This document shows positions 57,344 through 64,000 of a stretch of DNA of 64,000 nucleotides, piece after piece. The notes beneath the pieces were generated by a model. That model was not told the origin of the DNA. It worked only from the letters and a program-made list of their open reading frames with translations, and searched no databases. The number at the start of each line of letters is the position of its first letter. The stretch's first letter is position 1. The position numbers and the translations under genes were made by a program. The stretch is from JACPVF01 sp964502095 (GTDB lineage Bacteria; Chloroflexota; Anaerolineae; Anaerolineales; Villigracilaceae), in NCBI GenBank assembly GCA_964502095.1, contig CAZCUF010000008.1, positions 102,297 to 166,296 on the forward strand, read 5' to 3'.

Positions 57344-57440
57344 GTTGGTCGAGTAGCGCAGAACGCGTATCGAGACCAGGCGGTGAAGCAATCTTCTGGC
57401 TGTTGGGAGGTTGCTTCGCAAAGAGCGCTCGCAACGACAT
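57344..57440. repeat. Two partial palindromic repeats between cas1 and cas2
   Basis: GTTGGTCGAGTAGCGC...GCGTATCGAGACCAG (57344-57379) is a single half of the paired family. It is followed by GAAGCAATCTTC...GAGGTTGCTTCG...GCTCGCAACGACAT (57384-57440), a right-hand half of the GTCATTGCGAGG family. Confidence 0.75.
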
Positions 57441-57452
57441 GGAGATTACGAT

Positions 57453-57743
57453 ATGATGGTTTTAATCACCTACGATGTGAAGACCGAGACGAAAGCGGGT
57501 CAATCCCGTTTGCGGCGCGTCTCCAAAAAGTGTCAAGATTATGGTCAGCGCGTGCAAAATTCCGTCTTTGAGTGTTTGATTGATAGCGCGCAATTAAAGC
57601 AACTTCAAGATAAACTGCTCAAAATTATTGATCCTGAAGTAGATTCATTACGTTACTATTACCTCGGTGATAACTGGAAAAGCCGAGTCGAACATATCGG
57701 AGCCAAGCCAAGCATCGACCTGGAGGGAACGATTATTACATAG
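57453..57743 (+). CDS. cas2: Cas2
   Basis: A 96-residue ferredoxin-fold protein starting MMVLITYDV (Asp 8 of the family motif) at 57453, with GGAG about 8 bases upstream. The QNSVFECLIDSAQLKQL and YYYLGDNW segments are typical. It bridges two Cas1 dimers in spacer acquisition. It is the last cas gene, 168 bases before the first CRISPR repeat. Confidence 0.95.
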   Translation: MMVLITYDVKTETKAGQSRLRRVSKKCQDYGQRVQNSVFECLIDSAQLKQLQDKLLKIIDPEVDSLRYYYLGDNWKSRVEHIGAKPSIDLEGTIIT

Positions 57744-57911
57744 TTGCGAACCAAAAGTGAACATAAAACCAAGGTCGGGTTCGCAGGAAATTTTGCACTT
57801 TAACAACTGAATATCTTTCAAAAAGTGCGCTTTTGCGATGTTTACAGGTAGAATAGAAAGTAGCAAGATCAACATCTGGGCATAAAGATATTTTTTTACC
57901 CAGATGTTGCG
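57744..57911 (+). promoter_or_regulatory. CRISPR leader with repeat-proximal inverted repeat
   Basis: An A/T-rich leader between cas2 and the array. AACATCTGGG (57871-57880) and CCCAGATGTT (57899-57908) are perfect 10-base arms around an 18-base A/T-rich loop with T7. The right arm ends 3 bases before the first repeat. A TAGAAT at 57849-57854 could be a -10 element. The arm next to the repeat is the natural place for integration-complex anchoring; that role is inferred. Confidence 0.7.
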
Positions 57912-59445
57912 GTCGCTCCCTTCATTGGGAGCGTGGATTGAAACGCCACAATCCGATGACGCTCGTTATCATAGATTGGTCGCTCCCTTCATTGGGAGCG
58001 TGGATTGAAACGAGATTGGCACGAGCCGCGAGAAACTGGCTGAGTCGCTCCCTTCATTGGGAGCGTGGATTGAAACATCATTCGCAACTGGTTGATCATG
58101 GAAGTAAGATCGTCGCTCCCTTCATTGGGAGCGTGGATTGAAACTTCCAAGCGGTCATCGCTTCGCTGTATGTTTCAAGTCGCTCCCTTCATTGGGAGCG
58201 TGGATTGAAACATTTTCCAGTTGTGGCGGTTGCTGGAGAAAAGCCAGTCGCTCCCTTCATTGGGAGCGTGGATTGAAACTGGTTTACAACGGCGAACACT
58301 TCCCGCCACTGCAAGTCGCTCCCTTCATTGGGAGCGTGGATTGAAACATAGGCGTAATGCCTGCCTTTCAGCAAGCCCGATGTCGCTCCCTTCATTGGGA
58401 GCGTGGATTGAAACTGCGTCGGTCAATCTGTCAACTCCGCCCTGAAGTCGCTCCCTTCATTGGGAGCGTGGATTGAAACGTTTGATCTCCTTGCCCTATT
58501 TATACAGCAAATCGTCGCTCCCTTCATTGGGAGCGTGGATTGAAACTCTATCGTTGTGGCGGCTCGGGCGGCGCAACCAGGTCGCTCCCTTCATTGGGAG
58601 CGTGGATTGAAACTTGCTGGGGTGTTTGCTGAATTTTGCGCGCGAGGTCGCTCCCTTCATTGGGAGCGTGGATTGAAACGCCCGATATGCTCAGGCCACA
58701 ACAACTCATCTTGTCGCTCCCTTCATTGGGAGCGTGGATTGAAACTCTCTAGGGGAGGGTGGTTCTCTCTCCATGTAATGTCGCTCCCTTCATTGGGAGC
58801 GTGGATTGAAACACCGCGTTAATTGGCAGGCTAACCGGCGCAATAAAGTCGCTCCCTTCATTGGGAGCGTGGATTGAAACAACGAATCGAATCGTCAATC
58901 TGAGATTCAATATAGTCGCTCCCTTCATTGGGAGCGTGGATTGAAACAATGTAATGGGTTTGTGTGGGTTATTTTTCCACGTCGCTCCCTTCATTGGGAG
59001 CGTGGATTGAAACGCCGCCCAACGGTTGCGTTACCTGCCGCGCCTTGTCGCTCCCTTCATTGGGAGCGTGGATTGAAACAATGTGGGGCGGTCTAACAAC
59101 CGCTTGCACTTGAGTCGCTCCCTTCATTGGGAGCGTGGATTGAAACATCGGGGAGCAGTCGAAGATCGGCTGGCAGGCAGTCGCTCCCTTCATTGGGAGC
59201 GTGGATTGAAACAGGCGTAATCACGCGTTCAATGTTTACATCGCCGTCGCTCCCTTCATTGGGAGCGTGGATTGAAACAAGAATTTTCTTGTCAATGCAA
59301 TCTTCCCCCTTCAGTCGCTCCCTTCATTGGGAGCGTGGATTGAAACATATATGGAGCGATGCAAATCCACCATATAGGGGTCGCTCCCTTCATTGGGAGC
59401 GTGGATTGAAACGCTTACGTCTGCACTTGGGAGTAAAAAATGACA

Positions 59446-61083
59446 GTCGCTCCCTTCATTGGGAGCGTGGATTGAAACGATGGCTCGTAAACTGGATCAG
59501 TATTTTTTCTAGTCGCTCCCTTCATTGGGAGCGTGGATTGAAACTTCGTCTGCGTCACGTATGCGACTTTTGCGTTTGCGTCGCTCCCTTCATTGGGAGC
59601 GTGGATTGAAACATTGAAGATCATCTATGCACTCTTGATGATGTCGTCGCTCCCTTCATTGGGAGCGTGGATTGAAACATGGCATTATAAGTGATGGATT
59701 CTCCCATAATCCGCGTCGCTCCCTTCATTGGGAGCGTGGATTGAAACAAACAAATCGCGGCGATTCAACGGCGGTGGAAGGTCGCTCCCTTCATTGGGAG
59801 CGTGGATTGAAACTCATCTGAAATATGAATGGGCTTCGCCTTCAAAGTCGCTCCCTTCATTGGGAGCGTGGATTGAAACAACGCGGCGCGGACTATTTGG
59901 GGATTCGATTCGATGTCGCTCCCTTCATTGGGAGCGTGGATTGAAACCTCAATGCTCGCAACCGATGCGCTGGATGTAATCACGTCGCTCCCTTCATTGG
60001 GAGCGTGGATTGAAACATCATTCCTGTGGTCGTGCTCCACCGCGACCTTTGTCGCTCCCTTCATTGGGAGCGTGGATTGAAACACGAAATCCGGGCACAA
60101 TATGGTTTTAGGTCAAGTCGCTCCCTTCATTGGGAGCGTGGATTGAAACGCAGGAAGCGGAACCCATTGCACTTGGAAGTCGGGTCGCTCCCTTCATTGG
60201 GAGCGTGGATTGAAACGATTTCCCGATTGATGTCGAGAAATGGGCGGTGGTCGCTCCCTTCATTGGGAGCGTGGATTGAAACACTTCTGTTGCCGATGAA
60301 GTGGGCGGTTTACGGCGTCGCTCCCTTCATTGGGAGCGTGGATTGAAACTTGTCCGCGATGCCGATATGACCGACTTGCTCCGTCGCTCCCTTCATTGGG
60401 AGCGTGGATTGAAACCCTGTCCGCCCGTGCCGGGGATGGGCTTAGGGGAAGTCGCTCCCTTCATTGGGAGCGTGGATTGAAACAGCATAATTCAAAAGTA
60501 TCTCCTCCGTATCATCGCGTCGCTCCCTTCATTGGGAGCGTGGATTGAAACAGCTCTCCAAAATGTTATATACGAATTTACGCTGGTCGCTCCCTTCATT
60601 GGGAGCGTGGATTGAAACGTCTATAAAAAATTCAATCCCGGTCACATATTGTCGCTCCCTTCATTGGGAGCGTGGATTGAAACAGCGGATGCAGTTGGAT
60701 GGTTTCCGGTACCTCGGTCGCTCCCTTCATTGGGAGCGTGGATTGAAACACCCAATACTCCCCGAAATGCTCCGCTTCCTGCGCGTCGCTCCCTTCATTG
60801 GGAGCGTGGATTGAAACTCGTAACCAGTAATCGATCAGCGGCCACTCCTGCGTCGCTCCCTTCATTGGGAGCGTGGATTGAAACAATTTCTTCAGCGCAG
60901 TGGGCTTGGGTCTTCTTGTCGCTCCCTTCATTGGGAGCGTGGATTGAAACCTAAATGGGAGCGGGGTCTAACAAAGCGTGCACGTCGCTCCCTTCATTGG
61001 GAGCGTGGATTGAAACTGCAATGCAGAGTCTGGAGTGACGTTGACTCCGCGTCGCTCCCTTCATTGGGAGCGTGGATTGAAAC
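59446..61083 (+). repeat. CRISPR block A, first copy of a 24-spacer duplication
   Basis: Repeats 24-48 with spacers 24-47. Every base reappears 2075 bases downstream, from the spacer starting GATGGCTCGTAAACTGG to the one ending TGACGTTGACTCCGC. Confidence 0.95.
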
Positions 61084-61520
61084 ATCACAATATCCTTTCT
61101 GGCATTTCGCCAGTCATCGTCGCTCCCTTCATTGGGAGCGTGGATTGAAACCGAAATGATCACCACGCCTTGCTTCTTCAACGCAGTCGCTCCCTTCATT
61201 GGGAGCGTGGATTGAAACCAATCATCCAATTCAATATGGGGTCATCGCTTCGGTCGCTCCCTTCATTGGGAGCGTGGATTGAAACGCACGGTTTTACATC
61301 GATATTTTGCCGCCCTGCGTCGCTCCCTTCATTGGGAGCGTGGATTGAAACTATTATGCGTTATAGACAAGGTCGGGAACAAGCGTCGCTCCCTTCATTG
61401 GGAGCGTGGATTGAAACAATCCTGTATGGGCGTGGCGTGTGTCGTCTGCGAGTCGCTCCCTTCATTGGGAGCGTGGATTGAAACTTTTTTGCATAGAGAC
61501 TCCTTTGCTTAGGCGGCTAA

Positions 61521-63158
61521 GTCGCTCCCTTCATTGGGAGCGTGGATTGAAACGATGGCTCGTAAACTGGATCAGTATTTTTTCTAGTCGCTCCCTTCAT
61601 TGGGAGCGTGGATTGAAACTTCGTCTGCGTCACGTATGCGACTTTTGCGTTTGCGTCGCTCCCTTCATTGGGAGCGTGGATTGAAACATTGAAGATCATC
61701 TATGCACTCTTGATGATGTCGTCGCTCCCTTCATTGGGAGCGTGGATTGAAACATGGCATTATAAGTGATGGATTCTCCCATAATCCGCGTCGCTCCCTT
61801 CATTGGGAGCGTGGATTGAAACAAACAAATCGCGGCGATTCAACGGCGGTGGAAGGTCGCTCCCTTCATTGGGAGCGTGGATTGAAACTCATCTGAAATA
61901 TGAATGGGCTTCGCCTTCAAAGTCGCTCCCTTCATTGGGAGCGTGGATTGAAACAACGCGGCGCGGACTATTTGGGGATTCGATTCGATGTCGCTCCCTT
62001 CATTGGGAGCGTGGATTGAAACCTCAATGCTCGCAACCGATGCGCTGGATGTAATCACGTCGCTCCCTTCATTGGGAGCGTGGATTGAAACATCATTCCT
62101 GTGGTCGTGCTCCACCGCGACCTTTGTCGCTCCCTTCATTGGGAGCGTGGATTGAAACACGAAATCCGGGCACAATATGGTTTTAGGTCAAGTCGCTCCC
62201 TTCATTGGGAGCGTGGATTGAAACGCAGGAAGCGGAACCCATTGCACTTGGAAGTCGGGTCGCTCCCTTCATTGGGAGCGTGGATTGAAACGATTTCCCG
62301 ATTGATGTCGAGAAATGGGCGGTGGTCGCTCCCTTCATTGGGAGCGTGGATTGAAACACTTCTGTTGCCGATGAAGTGGGCGGTTTACGGCGTCGCTCCC
62401 TTCATTGGGAGCGTGGATTGAAACTTGTCCGCGATGCCGATATGACCGACTTGCTCCGTCGCTCCCTTCATTGGGAGCGTGGATTGAAACCCTGTCCGCC
62501 CGTGCCGGGGATGGGCTTAGGGGAAGTCGCTCCCTTCATTGGGAGCGTGGATTGAAACAGCATAATTCAAAAGTATCTCCTCCGTATCATCGCGTCGCTC
62601 CCTTCATTGGGAGCGTGGATTGAAACAGCTCTCCAAAATGTTATATACGAATTTACGCTGGTCGCTCCCTTCATTGGGAGCGTGGATTGAAACGTCTATA
62701 AAAAATTCAATCCCGGTCACATATTGTCGCTCCCTTCATTGGGAGCGTGGATTGAAACAGCGGATGCAGTTGGATGGTTTCCGGTACCTCGGTCGCTCCC
62801 TTCATTGGGAGCGTGGATTGAAACACCCAATACTCCCCGAAATGCTCCGCTTCCTGCGCGTCGCTCCCTTCATTGGGAGCGTGGATTGAAACTCGTAACC
62901 AGTAATCGATCAGCGGCCACTCCTGCGTCGCTCCCTTCATTGGGAGCGTGGATTGAAACAATTTCTTCAGCGCAGTGGGCTTGGGTCTTCTTGTCGCTCC
63001 CTTCATTGGGAGCGTGGATTGAAACCTAAATGGGAGCGGGGTCTAACAAAGCGTGCACGTCGCTCCCTTCATTGGGAGCGTGGATTGAAACTGCAATGCA
63101 GAGTCTGGAGTGACGTTGACTCCGCGTCGCTCCCTTCATTGGGAGCGTGGATTGAAAC
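61521..63158 (+). repeat. CRISPR block A, second copy
   Basis: Repeats 55-79 with spacers 55-78, the same as spacers 24-47 in the same order. Seven unique spacers (61084-61520) separate the copies, and different spacers follow each copy. Confidence 0.95.
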
Positions 63159-64000
63159 ATATGCTGATATGGTCTCATCTGTCTGACGATGACGTCGCTC
63201 CCTTCATTGGGAGCGTGGATTGAAACGAAGATAAAAACAATCTAATAACTTGATGCAGTCCGTCGCTCCCTTCATTGGGAGCGTGGATTGAAACATTGTC
63301 GGAAGTTTTGGAGATGGACGCGCCGCAGGTCGCTCCCTTCATTGGGAGCGTGGATTGAAACCCTCAACGAAATAAGGAGACATAAAAATATGAAGAGTCG
63401 CTCCCTTCATTGGGAGCGTGGATTGAAACTTTCAAGCTCCTGATCTGGATCAGTAATATCCGCGTCGCTCCCTTCATTGGGAGCGTGGATTGAAACGCAT
63501 GCGCGCCCGCGAAATTAGGTAGGGGGGGTGAGTCGCTCCCTTCATTGGGAGCGTGGATTGAAACAGCGCGGTAGGCTTGGGTTTTCGTCCTTGCACTCGT
63601 CGCTCCCTTCATTGGGAGCGTGGATTGAAACGATTTATATTGCCGACCCGAAACAGGTACGGGCGGTCGCTCCCTTCATTGGGAGCGTGGATTGAAACAG
63701 CACGCGTAAGGATTTGCTGGAGTGGCTAAAGTAGTCGCTCCCTTCATTGGGAGCGTGGATTGAAACTCGTTAGTTATGAATAACCGCATGGTGGATATTG
63801 GTCGCTCCCTTCATTGGGAGCGTGGATTGAAACATGAAGTCCAACACGGACGAGAGAAACGTCAAAAGTCGCTCCCTTCATTGGGAGCGTGGATTGAAAC
63901 AAACCCGACGCTGGACGTGACGCTCGAAGAAAGCGTCGCTCCCTTCATTGGGAGCGTGGATTGAAACATGGATTCCCGGCGGGGCTGGAAATGGCAACCA

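Larger units (their letters stand above)
57912..64000 (+). CRISPR. Type I-C CRISPR array, at least 91 repeats, running off the right edge
   Basis: I count 91 copies of a 33-base repeat (first 57912-57944, last 63935-63967) with spacers of 32 to 36 bases, and a final spacer cut by or ending at the window edge. The repeat starts GTCGCTCCC and ends GTGGATTGAAAC. CGCTCCC/GGGAGCG forms a 7-base stem with a TTCATT loop, leaving an 11-base 3' tail that becomes the crRNA 5' handle after Cas5c cleavage. All repeats look identical by eye, and no degenerate terminal repeat is reached. Orientation and the adjacent cas2 put the leader, and the newest spacers, at the left. It includes a 24-spacer duplication. 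Confidence 0.99.

Noticed and set aside
57938..63964. Many open frames of 60-160 codons on both strands with repeated SLHWERGLK, SLPSLGAWIE or QSTLPMKGA motifs
   Set aside because: They are translations of the CRISPR repeat in different frames, not proteins.

Overview
The window looks like a bacterial chromosome segment from the Chloroflexota, probably an Anaerolineae-like lineage. This is inferred from gene content: a LysW-carrier lysine/arginine cluster, HTH-NB-ARC-TPR regulators, and many palindromic intergenic repeats. No rRNA or tRNA gene was seen, so the taxonomic call is provisional.

Layout. (1) 0-5.6 kb: a truncated CPBP membrane protease and an SRPBCC protein on the minus strand, an AbiEi/AbiEii toxin-antitoxin pair, and a large XRE-NB-ARC-TPR protein. 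(2) 6-16.9 kb: three Crp/Fnr-type regulators interleaved with several uncharacterised multi-pass membrane proteins, a NapH/NosR-like membrane ferredoxin, a cytochrome b561 and a heme-O-synthase-type UbiA prenyltransferase. Five TGTGA-N6-TCACA-like boxes and one FNR-like palindrome suggest one redox-responsive regulon. Three small genes here look frameshifted. (3) 17-30.3 kb, plus strand: a full branched-chain amino acid cluster (ilvD, ilvB, ilvN, ilvC, leuA, leuC, leuD, cimA, leuB, ilvE). It is preceded by a promoter, a 34-residue Leu/Ile/Val-rich leader peptide and an intrinsic terminator. (4) 30.5-44.9 kb, minus strand: the alpha-aminoadipate lysine pathway (homocitrate synthase, LysT, LysU, homoisocitrate dehydrogenase, LysX, LysW, LysZ, LysY, LysJ, LysK) intermixed with argG, argH and a second LysX/ArgX ligase. 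This implies LysW-carried synthesis of both lysine and arginine. Homocitrate synthase and argG each have their own promoter, a Lys/Arg-rich leader ORF that begins almost at the predicted transcript start, and a terminator. (5) 45-48 kb: a BNR-repeat lipoprotein, a chimeric resolvase/IS630 remnant and a PIN/AbrB toxin-antitoxin pair. (6) 48.2-64 kb: a type I-C CRISPR-Cas locus (small winged-HTH gene, cas3, cas5c, cas8c with an internal cas11c start, cas7c, cas4, cas1, cas2) and an array of at least 91 repeats that runs off the right edge.

Main points of interest. Cas3 is fused in one frame to a complete HTH-WYL regulator. Three amino-acid operons carry attenuator-like leaders whose codon content matches the pathway they precede, and the lysine and arginine leaders look related. 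The CRISPR array contains an exact 24-spacer segmental duplication, and at least two spacers look like integron attC sequence. Paired palindromic repeats fill most intergenic gaps, and a related short palindrome is inserted in frame in argH and cas4.

All calls come from reading the sequence and from recalled family knowledge. No database search or structure prediction was run.
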